A stretch of DNA of 64,000 bases, from assembly GCA_040382055.1 (NCBI GenBank), contig JBEIGE010000002.1:1-64000 (forward strand), written 5' to 3'. The stretch comes from JBEIGE01 sp040382055. GTDB taxonomy: Bacteria > Pseudomonadota > Gammaproteobacteria > Burkholderiales > Burkholderiaceae_C. The notes beneath the pieces were generated by a model, which saw only the letters and a list, made by a program, of their open reading frames with translations, did no database searches and was not told the DNA's origin. A program made the position numbers and the translations under genes. Below are positions 1 through 8,913 of the stretch, in pieces; position 1 is the first letter of the stretch, and every line of letters starts with the position of its first letter.

Positions 1-311
1 AACGCAAACCAGTGAACCCTGACGGAGAGTTTGCGCCCATGGGGCCGACCCGCCTCAGGCTGCGCAAGCCCGTCATTGCGGCCATCGAAGGCCCCGCCGT
101 CGCCGGAGGGATGGAACTTGCCCTTTGGTGTGATCTGCGTAATGACCGAATGTCCGTTCTTGAACAGTGGGACCTCGAGGAAGCCAGCGCAATAGCCAAC
201 GAGATCAAACATGGCCTAGCGACGATCCAAAGTGGAGAGACGTTGTCGGGATCTTCACGTTTCGCCGAAGGCGATGGCCGGCACGGAAAATTCAATTCAC
301 AAACGCATTGA
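1..311 (+). pseudogene. Enoyl-CoA hydratase (crotonase family) remnant, internally deleted
   Basis: The reading frame is open at the left edge of the window and ends at 311. It starts with the crotonase core (KPVIAAIEGPAVAGGMELAL), which contains the oxyanion-hole/CoA-binding segment. It then jumps directly from CDLR to a stretch typical of the extreme C terminus of the same family (NDRMSVLEQW ... GDGRHGKF). In intact crotonases of about 255 residues these two parts are separated by roughly 90-100 residues containing the second catalytic glutamate. I therefore read this as an in-frame internal deletion, with the junction inside a short LR repeat. The 5' part lies outside the window, so its state is unknown. 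A functional hydratase is very unlikely because half of the active site is missing. Confidence 0.7.
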
Positions 312-594
312 AATCTCTTGTTTGATTAGTCCTCTCATTCTTGAGAATCAAGGCCTATGGGGCGCTCCGATTGACGAAACAGTCAACATGAAACTAGCCA
401 ACAAGGCCTGATGGTCAGTGACCGCTGTCGGGCGACCAATTGATCAGTCGCTTTGGTTGGGCCCGAGCCGCGCTTTGAAATCACGGGTAGACGCTGAGTT
501 TTGCCAAATTCTGTCGTCAGTTAGCAAGAGTCCCCGGGTAATTGTTGAACTCATCAAAGTCTCGATAAACTGCACCCATTGTAGAAAGTCTTCC

Positions 595-1314
595 ATGCCC
601 CTCAAAGACCTGCCTGCCAATTCCCGCCCGCGCGAAAAGCTGCTGGCACGTGGCGCAGGCGCACTCAGTGACGCCGAGTTGCTGGCCATCCTGCTGCGCA
701 CAGGCATCAAGGGCAAGGGTGTCTTGCAGATGGCCGATGAACTGCTTGAACTCAAAAAAGTGAGCGCTTCAAACAAGACAGACAAGCACCAGGGTGGGTT
801 TGGCGGTATTGCCGGGCTGCTGCATGCCACCGCTGATGACCTCAAAGGCGTCAAAGGGCTAGGGCCTGCCAAGCGCGCCGAGATTGTGGCCGTGCTGGAG
901 CTGGCCCGACGCGCCATGGGCCAGCGCCTGCAGGAGCGGGAAGTTTTTGCCGACCCGCAAGCCGTGAAGTACTACCTGCAGCTGCACCTGGGCAGCCGGC
1001 CGCATGAGGTGTTTGCAGTGCTCTTTCTGGACAGTCAGAACCGGCTGGTGGCCATGGATGAAATGTTCAGGGGGACCTTGACCCAAACCAGCGTGTACCC
1101 GCGCGAGGTGGTCCAGAGTGCCCTGCACCATAAGGCAAGCGCCGTGGTGCTGGCGCACAACCACCCAAGCGGCGCGGTGCAGCCCTCCCGTGCCGACGAG
1201 GCACTCACCCAGACCCTCAAGGCAGCGCTGGCGCTGGTGGATGTGCGGGTGCTTGACCACGTGATTGTGGCGGCAGGGCAGACGCTGTCGATGGCCGAGC
1301 AGGGGCTGATATGA
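595..1314 (+). CDS. radC: RadC family JAB/MPN-domain protein
   Basis: The product has 239 residues, close to the usual 220-240 for RadC. The N-terminal half (about residues 1-105) has the helix-hairpin-helix-like segment VKGLGPAKRAEI. The C-terminal half is the JAMM/MPN domain with EMFRGTL, then the metal-binding signature HNHPSG followed by S..D (HNHPSGAVQPSRAD). Despite the historic name, a role in DNA repair is not established and its biochemical activity is unknown. The frame is open upstream to 418, but those extra codons match nothing in RadC. The ATG at 595 begins the usual MPLKDLP-type N terminus. Its stop overlaps the start of the Smr gene (ATGA), so the two are probably cotranscribed. 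Confidence 0.93.
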   Translation: MPLKDLPANSRPREKLLARGAGALSDAELLAILLRTGIKGKGVLQMADELLELKKVSASNKTDKHQGGFGGIAGLLHATADDLKGVKGLGPAKRAEIVAVLELARRAMGQRLQEREVFADPQAVKYYLQLHLGSRPHEVFAVLFLDSQNRLVAMDEMFRGTLTQTSVYPREVVQSALHHKASAVVLAHNHPSGAVQPSRADEALTQTLKAALALVDVRVLDHVIVAAGQTLSMAEQGLI

Positions 1315-1961
1315 CCGCCCGCCCGAAAGTGGTTTCACTGGCAGATTTGAAGCAGATCAAAAAGGAAATTTCAGCCCGGGCCTTGCGCGCAGCCGAAAAA
1401 GAACGCGAACTCAAGCGCGAGGCGCAACGCACGGTGTCCAACCGCGACTTGTTCATCAAGGCCGCAGGTGCTGTGAAACCCCTACCGGATAAAGGACACG
1501 CGCTCCTTAAAAAGGAGCAAAAACCGATTGTGGCGCTGCAAAGCCAAAAGGACGAAGCCGCGGCTTTGCGCGAAACGCTGAGTGACGAGATGGACGTCAG
1601 TAGCCTGCTCGACACCGACGAGCACCTGAGTTTTCGTCGCCCCGGCATTGGCACCGATGTCACACGCAAATTGCGCCAGGGCCAGTGGAGCATTCAGCGC
1701 CAGCTTGATTTGCACGGACTGCGAACCGATGACGCCCGCCAGGCGCTGGGCCAGTTCATCCGTGAAGCGCACAAACACGGTATCCGCTGCGTGCGGGTGG
1801 TGCATGGCAAGGGGCTGGGCTCGCCCGGCAAGACGCCGGTTCTCAAGTCACGCGTACACAGCTGGCTGGTCCAAAAAAACGAGGTGCTGGCCTTTGTTCA
1901 GGCCAAGCCGTCCGAAGGTGGCGCCGGTGCGCTGGTGGTGCTGCTGCAGTCAGGGCGTTGA
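1311..1961 (+). CDS. Smr-domain protein (MutS2 C-terminal-like nuclease domain)
   Basis: This is a 216-residue protein with a charged, helical N-terminal half (about residues 1-115, rich in Lys/Arg/Glu) and a C-terminal Smr domain. Smr hallmarks are LDLHG near residue 133, VHGKG near residue 164 and the closing GGAGALVVLL strand. Stand-alone Smr proteins of this size in Proteobacteria (YdaL/SmrB-like) have nicking endonuclease or RNA-cleaving activity, and SmrB of E. coli acts on mRNA at collided ribosomes. Which activity applies here cannot be told from the sequence. The gene starts inside the radC stop codon (ATGA overlap), implying translational coupling. No terminator is obvious after it. 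Confidence 0.9.
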   Translation: MTARPKVVSLADLKQIKKEISARALRAAEKERELKREAQRTVSNRDLFIKAAGAVKPLPDKGHALLKKEQKPIVALQSQKDEAAALRETLSDEMDVSSLLDTDEHLSFRRPGIGTDVTRKLRQGQWSIQRQLDLHGLRTDDARQALGQFIREAHKHGIRCVRVVHGKGLGSPGKTPVLKSRVHSWLVQKNEVLAFVQAKPSEGGAGALVVLLQSGR

Positions 1962-2381
1962 TTGTCGGTTCCCATTCAGAATGGGACATGATTGATAGCC
2001 GTGACAATGACTTAGCGGTTCTTTTGCTCATTTGTACTGTAGTTTTGGCGCGTGGTAGAAAACTAATAGTTTCTACCAAACCCAGTCAACTAGTTATGAA
2101 AAATCTGAGTTTAAGATAACGCTGTTGGCGCCGACCGAAAATTGACAGGGTTCGAGAGCGCACAGACTTGGGCGGTGGTCATTCCTATGCTGACGTTCAT
2201 GAACAACCCTAAACTGGAAGCTATAAGAGAAGTGCTTGGGTCCCGGCAAGGCATTGACCTAGTCTTGGCTGCGGCCACGGGTCACCAGGGCTAGCATGGG
2301 CAGTGCTGCGCCTTCGTGCCCGAGCTGTTTGATTGACGGCGATCAACACTCGCCCTCAGGCCAGACTGCGACATAACACCG
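1962..2381. other. Intergenic stretch with no convincing gene
   Basis: These 420 bases separate the Smr gene from the reductase operon. An AT-rich part (about 1990-2120) is followed by a stretch with a 35-codon open frame (2187-2294, MLTFMNNPKLEAIREV...), which is also open for some codons upstream but has no recognisable family and no good ribosome-binding site. It may be a decayed gene end. The stretch presumably holds the promoter for the operon starting at 2382, but no clear -35/-10 pair could be picked. Confidence 0.4.
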
Positions 2382-3641
2382 ATGACTGCCGCTCAACTGC
2401 TTGCCTACATTACAGCGGCCTTGCTGCTGCAGGTAATAACGTGGGTGACATTCGGTGTATGGCAAAGGCGATCTAAAGCCGGAGTGCCTGTGTCACCTGG
2501 CGCGCAGGAGCTCGTTGGAGTCTCCGAATCCTCCTCTGGCGATTGGTCAGGATGGCGTAAATTTCGCGTCGTTCGTCGTGAGTTCGAGGATGCATCGCAG
2601 TCTCAGTGCTCGTTCCACCTACAACCTGTCGACGGCGCGCCTCTCAAACCCTATCAGCCAGGTCAGTACCTCACCTTTTTACTCAAGGTGCCAGCCGACA
2701 GTGCGCCCGCATCGGTGGACGAGCGCAGCATCACGCGGTGCTATTCGTTGTCTGATCGGCCCGATCCGGATGGCTATCGCATTACCATCAAACGCATGCC
2801 GCCGCCCTCTGACCAGCCTGAGCTGCCACCAGGCCTTTCATCGGGGTATTTCCATGACCGGGTGCACGAGGGGGATGTGCTTCAAGTCAAGGCCCCCTCG
2901 GGACACTTCTTCATCGATCCCGATGCCAGCGTGCCGGCTGTGTTGATTGCCGGGGGTATAGGTATCACGCCGATGATGAGCATGCTGCGCTGGTGCCTGG
3001 CCGAGCAGCCCGAACGGTTGGTTCATCTATTCTGGGGTGTGCGCTGCAGCGATGATCACGCCTTCAAACGGCTGCTTGAGGACTTGGCTGCTGCGCACCC
3101 TGTTTTCAAACTCCACGTCGTTTACAGCACCCCCGGGGCAGAAGATACTCAGGGGCGTGACCACCAGCACGTTGGCTATATCAATCTGGCATTGCTGCGC
3201 AGCACCTTGCCCCATTGCCGTCACCAGTTCTACGTCTGTGGGCCACCCCCCATGATGCAGAGCCTGGTGCCTGCCTTGCGCGAGTGGGGGATTCAGGCAA
3301 ACGATATCCACTTCGAGGCCTTCGGTCCGGCTTCGGTGAGACCGGCAGGTCCGGTAAGCAACGAGCCCGCCAAAGAGAGTTCGGCTTCCATCGATGTGCG
3401 ATTCAGCCGCTCGGGCCGCACAATGATCTGGGACGGGCAGGACGCCAACCTTCTTGATTTCGCAGAACGCCATGGTATGGCGGTCGATTCAGGCTGCCGA
3501 TCTGGCAGTTGCGGAACTTGCCAGACCCGGCTGGTGTCCGGCGTCGTCACCTACGCAGACAAGCCAGACTACGACATTCTCAAGGACCACTGCCTTCTGT
3601 GTGTCGGCAGGCCGCTGTCGGCTTTGGTGCTGGATGTATGA
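2382..3641 (+). CDS. Membrane-anchored FAD/NAD(P)H oxidoreductase with C-terminal 2Fe-2S ferredoxin domain
   Basis: The 419-residue product opens with a single hydrophobic helix (about residues 5-26), consistent with membrane anchoring. It continues with a ferredoxin-NADP reductase fold: the flavin-binding RCYS at 119-122, the NAD(P)H-binding GGIGITP at 191-197 and CGPPPMM at 286-292. The C-terminal domain is a plant-type ferredoxin with cluster ligands Cys372, Cys377, Cys380 and Cys407. This order (FAD, NAD, 2Fe-2S) is that of one-electron splitting reductases which pass NAD(P)H electrons to a haem or oxygenase partner. The next genes, a four-helix membrane protein and an eight-haem cytochrome c, overlap or abut it, so I infer that it feeds a membrane electron-transfer chain rather than a soluble oxygenase. 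The exact acceptor is unknown. Confidence 0.85.
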   Translation: MTAAQLLAYITAALLLQVITWVTFGVWQRRSKAGVPVSPGAQELVGVSESSSGDWSGWRKFRVVRREFEDASQSQCSFHLQPVDGAPLKPYQPGQYLTFLLKVPADSAPASVDERSITRCYSLSDRPDPDGYRITIKRMPPPSDQPELPPGLSSGYFHDRVHEGDVLQVKAPSGHFFIDPDASVPAVLIAGGIGITPMMSMLRWCLAEQPERLVHLFWGVRCSDDHAFKRLLEDLAAAHPVFKLHVVYSTPGAEDTQGRDHQHVGYINLALLRSTLPHCRHQFYVCGPPPMMQSLVPALREWGIQANDIHFEAFGPASVRPAGPVSNEPAKESSASIDVRFSRSGRTMIWDGQDANLLDFAERHGMAVDSGCRSGSCGTCQTRLVSGVVTYADKPDYDILKDHCLLCVGRPLSALVLDV

Positions 3642-3651
3642 GGCGTATGGC

Positions 3652-4239
3652 ATGAGTTCCCTTCAAGCCCGCTTGTTCAGTCGCGAAGTGGTGCCCTTCT
3701 ACCTGTCGCTGCTGGCACTAGCAGCAGTAGCATTGCTGTGCGATGCTGCCTTGCATCTGCTCAACGCTGTGTGGATCGGCCGTTGGCTCGGCATTCCCGG
3801 TATGCTAATGATTCTGGCTTCACTGGCCTACTCTCTGCGCAAGCGAAAACTGATCCGGTCCGGCCAGCCCGTGAAGTTGCTGCGACTCCATGAGACTTTG
3901 GCCTGGGCAGGCTCGCTGCTTGTGCTGGTGCATGCAGGCATCCACTTCAATTCAATCCTGGCCTGGCTGGCCACCGTTGCGATGATCATCAATGTCGCCA
4001 GCGGACTGACGGGCAAGTTCCTGCTCGATCGTTCGCGTCGCGGTCTCGATGAAGCACGCAAGAAAATGAGAGCGCAGGGTCTGACAGCTGAACAGCAGGC
4101 AGAGCGCACCTACTGGGACAGTCTGACCTTCGATGCGGTCAAACAGTGGCGCACTGTGCACTTTCCCATTACCCTGGCCTTTGCGGTTCTGGCGCTGGCG
4201 CATATCGTGGCCGAGTTCCTGTTCTGGAGCTGGAAGTGA
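3652..4239 (+). CDS. Four-helix membrane protein, putative b-type cytochrome / electron-transfer partner
   Basis: The product has 195 residues and four predicted membrane helices (about 14-38, 47-62, 82-120 with a break, 170-192). Several histidines lie in or next to the helices (His35, His80, His94, His98, His170, His184), a pattern compatible with bis-histidine haem b as in cytochrome b561-like and ferric-reductase-like proteins. No family motif is decisive. A charged cytoplasmic loop (about 124-165) links the last two helices. The ATG at 3652 was chosen because it follows the previous stop by 10 bases. The upstream open frame overlaps the reductase and is not conserved-looking. The stop overlaps the GTG of the next gene. 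Role inferred from context: carrying electrons from the 2Fe-2S reductase across the membrane. Confidence 0.6.
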   Translation: MSSLQARLFSREVVPFYLSLLALAAVALLCDAALHLLNAVWIGRWLGIPGMLMILASLAYSLRKRKLIRSGQPVKLLRLHETLAWAGSLLVLVHAGIHFNSILAWLATVAMIINVASGLTGKFLLDRSRRGLDEARKKMRAQGLTAEQQAERTYWDSLTFDAVKQWRTVHFPITLAFAVLALAHIVAEFLFWSWK

Positions 4240-4955
4240 AAGGCCGCTGGCTCTGGATCGTCATCAGCGCCAACCTGCTGGTGCTGGTGGCGCTGGCTTT
4301 TGTCTACCCGCACTTGATGGTGGGCCCAGGCCCGCTGACGGCTAGCCACATCGAGCTGACCACCGATTGTTTTGCCTGCCACACGCCGCTGCGTGGCGCA
4401 ACGACCGACCGATGCATTGCCTGTCACAAGCTTCCCGACATCGGACTACGCACGACCAAGGGCACCACAATCGTCAATAGCAAGCCGGTAAGGGTGGCGT
4501 TCCACCAAGAGTTGAAAGACTCCAACTGCATGGCCTGCCACAGCGACCACGCTGGCCCCAAGTTGACCCAGCGCAGCCGCAAGTCGTTCTCGCATGCCAT
4601 GCTGCCCGTGGCCACACGCGACCGTTGCGAAAGCTGCCACAAAGCACCTACTGACACGCTACATACACAGATGACCGGCAACTGCGCGCAATGCCACAAG
4701 CCGCAGGCCTGGAAGCCGGCCACTTTTGAGCATGACAAGTTCTTCGTACTTGACAAGGACCACAATACGACGTGCATGACCTGCCATACCCGTAACAACT
4801 ACAAGCAGTACACCTGCTACGGCTGCCACGAGCACACGCCGGCCAATATACAGGCCGAGCACCGTGAGGAAGTTGGTACCGAAAACCTGGACAACTGTGT
4901 CCGTTGTCATAGCAGTTCAAATGGTGAAGGCCGTGAAAGTGGCAAGGACGATTGA
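4236..4955 (+). CDS. Membrane-anchored octahaem cytochrome c (class III / cytochrome c3-like)
   Basis: The 239-residue product has an N-terminal hydrophobic helix (about 6-24) without an obvious cleavage site, so it is probably anchored facing the periplasm. Eight CxxCH haem-binding motifs begin at residues 45, 60, 98, 131, 150, 180, 194 and 221. Additional free histidines could supply sixth ligands. Multihaem proteins of this style (NapC/NrfH/cytochrome c3/c7 relatives) act as electron wires between quinol or membrane cytochromes and periplasmic or extracellular acceptors. The start is the GTG at 4236, which overlaps the stop of the upstream membrane protein (GTGA), giving strong translational coupling. 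No enzyme active site is visible, so it is more likely a carrier than a terminal reductase. Confidence 0.85.
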   Translation: MKGRWLWIVISANLLVLVALAFVYPHLMVGPGPLTASHIELTTDCFACHTPLRGATTDRCIACHKLPDIGLRTTKGTTIVNSKPVRVAFHQELKDSNCMACHSDHAGPKLTQRSRKSFSHAMLPVATRDRCESCHKAPTDTLHTQMTGNCAQCHKPQAWKPATFEHDKFFVLDKDHNTTCMTCHTRNNYKQYTCYGCHEHTPANIQAEHREEVGTENLDNCVRCHSSSNGEGRESGKDD

Positions 4956-6221
4956 ATGAACTCTGTTTCAAATCTGATACCACCCTCCTCTGAGCTTATT
5001 GGCCTTTGTGTAGCCCTGGGTATCGGTCTCTTGATTGGGGCCGAGCGAGAACGAAGCAAAGACGATCCTGCCAACCCAAGTGTGGCGGGAATTCGTACCT
5101 TTGCGGTGGTGTCGCTTCTCGGTGCCATGGGGTTTGCCGCTGGTGGCGCACTCCTGCTCGCAGTTATCCTGGCTGTGGTTGGCGCTGGTGTATTCATTGC
5201 CTACCAGCGTAGTAGCGATCAAAACCCGGGCATGACGACTGAGTTCGCCTTGCCGCTGACATGTGTTTTAGGTGGCTTGGCAATGCAGGATGCTCTTATG
5301 GCCGCTGGAGTGGGCGCCGTTCTGGCGCTACTGCTCGTCTCGCGCAATCGCATGCACTACTTTGTGAAAAACGTGCTGTCGGAGCAGGAGTTGCACGACA
5401 TCATTATGTTTTCGGCAGTGTCTATGATTGCTTTGCCGTTGGCACCCGATGAGTTCATGGGACCGTTCGGTGCGATCAATCCGCATTCTGCAGTGCTACT
5501 CATCGTGATCATCATGGCCATCAGCGCGGGCGGCTATGTCGCTATGCGCTGGATGGGCCCCAAATACGGATTGCCGTTGGCTGGATTTGCCTCCGGCTTT
5601 ATTTCCAGTACAGCCACTATTTATTCGATGGGCCAGCGCGCTTCTGCGAGTGCAACGAGTCGCAGTGCAGCCGTTGCGGGTGCGGTGCTCTCGTCCTTGG
5701 CCACCATCATCCAGATGTCGCTCATTATCGAGTTGGTCCAACCGGCACTATTGGTCGCGATGGCTCCGCCGATGGCGATGGGCGGTGCAGTTGCTTTGGT
5801 TTACGGCCTGATTTACTTGGTAAAAGCCTTAGATGACGGCGATCGCTCGGCATTTGATGAAAGAGGGCGGGCCTTCGATCTCAAGACGTCTGTCGGATTT
5901 GCTGTTTTACTCAGTGTCGTATTGGTCGTCTCGGCTGGACTCAATTCCTTGTTTGGCAGTGCGGGCATGGTGGTCGGCGCCGCCATATCCGGTTTTGCAG
6001 ATGCACATGCCACCGCGGCATCCGCTGCTTCTTTGCTCGCTGCCGAAAAGATCGAGGTAGAGCAAGCCATCATTCCCATAGTGGTGGGGTTGACGACCAA
6101 TACCATCACCAAAGCCATTGTGGCATTCAACTCCGGGGGCAAAGCCTATGCATTTCAGGTCGTCCCCGGTCTCGTTGCCATGATGGCAGCCGTATGGGTG
6201 GGAGCCTGGTTAACCCTGTGA
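4956..6221 (+). CDS. DUF4010 / MgtC-like multi-spanning membrane protein
   Basis: The 421-residue product is almost entirely hydrophobic with roughly ten to twelve helices. The N terminus (about residues 14-60: LGIGLLIGAERER ... GIRTFAVVSLLG) matches the MgtC/SapB-type fold found at the front of the DUF4010 family. The C-terminal two thirds are the DUF4010 domain with the motif GFADAHATAASAAS. The family is thought to be a transporter or channel, but no substrate is established. The ATG follows the stop of the octahaem cytochrome directly (TGA-ATG), so it belongs to the same operon. Its presence beside a redox chain is unusual; one inference is ion movement coupled to electron flow. Confidence 0.8.
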   Translation: MNSVSNLIPPSSELIGLCVALGIGLLIGAERERSKDDPANPSVAGIRTFAVVSLLGAMGFAAGGALLLAVILAVVGAGVFIAYQRSSDQNPGMTTEFALPLTCVLGGLAMQDALMAAGVGAVLALLLVSRNRMHYFVKNVLSEQELHDIIMFSAVSMIALPLAPDEFMGPFGAINPHSAVLLIVIIMAISAGGYVAMRWMGPKYGLPLAGFASGFISSTATIYSMGQRASASATSRSAAVAGAVLSSLATIIQMSLIIELVQPALLVAMAPPMAMGGAVALVYGLIYLVKALDDGDRSAFDERGRAFDLKTSVGFAVLLSVVLVVSAGLNSLFGSAGMVVGAAISGFADAHATAASAASLLAAEKIEVEQAIIPIVVGLTTNTITKAIVAFNSGGKAYAFQVVPGLVAMMAAVWVGAWLTL

Positions 6222-6244
6222 ATACGAACAACTTTTTCTTGATG

Positions 6245-6631
6245 TCATTTCCCGCACTGGTGGTCACTTGTGCTCGGATATTTGCGAATTCTGTTCAAAA
6301 GAATGTTCTGCACACAGCATGGATCACTGCCAGCGCTGTGCTCCGGCTTGTCTTGATTGCGCCGCAGCATATGTGGCCGCACTCTGAAACCCACACGCCT
6401 CTCCAAGTCAGCAAAAATGTCGGTAAGCGCTGTGTCGCCGTAAGGTGTGCCGTTCTGAGTGAGGAACAGGTCGCCATTGGTTGCGCCTGCACCGGCCGCC
6501 TGTTGCCGGGATTTGCAGTGATGCGCCGCATACCACCAGAGGTCCTGCATCAGGTCATAGGGCACATCAATGGCGGGCGGATTGTCGTATTTGAGCTTCA
6601 TATCTCGCGTCGACCCAAACTGGAAGTTGAT
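6245..6631 (-). pseudogene. Tyrosine recombinase / integrase remnant
   Basis: On the minus strand the frame reads through a catalytic-domain segment of a tyrosine site-specific recombinase. Visible parts are a helix with DLWWYAAHH, then LFLTQNGTPYGDTALTDIF and GFRVRPHMLRR. The last segment is the HxxR region (normally RPHMLRHT), where the invariant residues are partly lost. After that the sequence runs out of register with no recognisable tyrosine motif. The N-terminal core-binding domain is missing, with an in-frame stop at 6632-6634. It is therefore a dead fragment of about 125 codons left from a mobile element, at the downstream edge of the 2.4-6.2 kb module. The remainder of 6222-6712 shows no other gene. 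Confidence 0.7.
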
Positions 6632-6712
6632 TTATGTCTACAGAAGCGGGTGACGTCCAACTCGACATTGGCCTGTGCACTGAATAAGCGCCACAAACCA
6701 GGAACTTATTCA

Positions 6713-6739
6713 TTAGCACTCTCTCCAACAGAGTGCTAA
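6713..6739. promoter_or_regulatory. CIRCE element (HrcA operator) upstream of rpoH
   Basis: A perfect inverted repeat TTAGCACTC-N9-GAGTGCTAA spans these 27 bases. This is the exact consensus of the CIRCE operator bound by the HrcA heat-shock repressor. It lies 42 bases before the rpoH ATG, where bound HrcA could block transcription initiation. A TAAT(AT) stretch at its right edge could be part of a -10 box, but no convincing -35 was found. HrcA itself is not encoded in the window. Confidence 0.93.
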
Positions 6740-6781
6740 TATATGGCATTCCCATCAGGCATTCTCGAAAGGAGTTCTGGT

Positions 6782-7723
<942 letters not shown>

Positions 7724-7739
7724 TTTATCCATAAACATG

Positions 7740-7778
7740 AAGGTTCCTGACTTGGGTAAAGTCAGGAACCTTTTTTTT
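7740..7778 (+). terminator. Rho-independent terminator after rpoH
   Basis: A perfect 12-bp stem (AAGGTTCCTGAC at 7740-7751 pairing with GTCAGGAACCTT at 7761-7772) with a 9-base loop is followed by an uninterrupted T run to 7778. It begins 16 bases after the rpoH stop codon. Confidence 0.93.
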
Positions 7779-7792
7779 GGCGAAAGTGATCG

Positions 7793-8794
7793 ATGATCCA
7801 ACAATCACCACTCCGGCATTGCCTTGGCGCTATTTTATTGATAGCTTTAAGCGCAATTAGCACATGGGCAGCAGCCCAAAAACCCGCCCATAAAGCAGAT
7901 GCCTGGCCGACCAAGCCGGTTCGGCTGATGGTGGGTTTTCCAGCTGGCACTTCGCCCGACCTGGTGGCACGCACCCTGGCCGAGCCGCTGACTAAGCTGT
8001 TGGGCCAACCGGTCATTGTGGAAAACAAGCCGGGTGCAGGGGGCAATATTGCGGCTGATCTGGTGGCCAAATCATCCGACGGACACACTTTTGGCGTGAT
8101 GATCAATGGCAATCTGACCATTGCCAAACTGCTCAATAGCTCAACCCCCTTTGACCCGGCGACTGACCTGGCCCCGATCAGCCTGATTGCTACTGCGCCC
8201 CTGGTGCTCTCAGCACCCGTCACCCCAACAGACCCGGCTGCTGATTTTTTCCAGACTGCCAGAAAAGCCGGCAACAGCTGGAGCTATGGCTCGCCCGGCG
8301 TCGGCACGGTGGGACATATCGGTATGGAACTGCTCAAGGCCAAAGCCGGCATAGACCCGGTGCATGTGCCCTACCCCGGCTACCCGCAGGTGGTCACGGC
8401 CATGATCGGCGGGCAAATTCAAGTTGCCCTGCTGCCACCGGGATTAGCCCTCATCCAGGCCCGCGCGGGCAAGGTCAAAACCATCGGTGTGACCTCCAGC
8501 GGCCGCAGCGTCCTGGCCCCCGAAGTGCCCAGCCTGAATGAGGCGGGCATTCGTGACTACCAGTTGGAAATCTGGAACGGTGTCGCCGGCCCCGCGACCA
8601 CCCCCAAACCTGTGGTGGCCAAGCTCTCAGCCTTGTTGAGTGAGATCACCCGCTCGCCCGAGGTGCGCCAGAAACTGTTTGCACAGGGCTGGCAGGTTGC
8701 GGGCTCCTCCGCTGAAGGGCTGGCCAACCGCATGAGGACCGATACCGCAGTCCTCGGAAAAATCATTCGCGAGCGGGCCATCACCGCACAGTAG
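7793..8794 (+). CDS. TctC/Bug family periplasmic binding protein
   Basis: The 333-residue product has a Sec-type signal peptide (about residues 1-28, hydrophobic core LGAILLIALSAISTWA, cleavage near AAAQ). The Bug-fold signature follows: PTKPVRLMVGFPAGTSPD, then VENKPGAGGNIAADLVA, and HVPYPGYPQVVTAMIGGQI in the middle. Bug proteins bind small carboxylates and related molecules in the periplasm. Most are not next to TctA/TctB membrane genes, and none are here either, so the ligand and any uptake partner are unknown. The gene follows the rpoH terminator and may share a transcript with the downstream glutathione transferase, although a weak hairpin overlaps its stop codon. Confidence 0.88.
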   Translation: MIQQSPLRHCLGAILLIALSAISTWAAAQKPAHKADAWPTKPVRLMVGFPAGTSPDLVARTLAEPLTKLLGQPVIVENKPGAGGNIAADLVAKSSDGHTFGVMINGNLTIAKLLNSSTPFDPATDLAPISLIATAPLVLSAPVTPTDPAADFFQTARKAGNSWSYGSPGVGTVGHIGMELLKAKAGIDPVHVPYPGYPQVVTAMIGGQIQVALLPPGLALIQARAGKVKTIGVTSSGRSVLAPEVPSLNEAGIRDYQLEIWNGVAGPATTPKPVVAKLSALLSEITRSPEVRQKLFAQGWQVAGSSAEGLANRMRTDTAVLGKIIRERAITAQ

Positions 8795-8819
8795 CCGACC
8801 AAGAACCCTAAAGTCGGCT
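8793..8819 (+). terminator. Possible weak terminator after the Bug gene
   Basis: A 7-bp stem (AGCCGAC at 8793-8799, GTCGGCT at 8813-8819) with a 13-base loop overlaps the Bug stop codon. Only a short T-containing tail follows, so termination would be inefficient. Confidence 0.35.
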
Positions 8820-8913
8820 TATTGGCTGGCTTCTGCTCACCGCCTTACACATGCTCAAGCTGCTCCGGCCGGGCAGGGCTATGGCAAACTGTTTGTTTTT
8901 TCAGGAACACCGC

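Noticed and set aside
418..594. In-frame N-terminal extension of radC
   Set aside because: The extra codons do not resemble RadC and the ATG at 595 gives the normal family start and length.
2187..2294. Small 35-codon frame upstream of the reductase operon
   Set aside because: No ribosome-binding site and no recognisable family; noted only within the intergenic entry.
2382..3641. Calling the FAD/2Fe-2S reductase a phenol-hydroxylase or toluene-dioxygenase reductase
   Set aside because: The N-terminal membrane helix and the adjacent cytochrome genes, with no oxygenase nearby, argue for a membrane redox chain.
6194..6739. 181-codon plus-strand frame opposite the recombinase remnant
   Set aside because: It overlaps the end of the DUF4010 gene and runs into the CIRCE element; the minus-strand frame shows the real homology.
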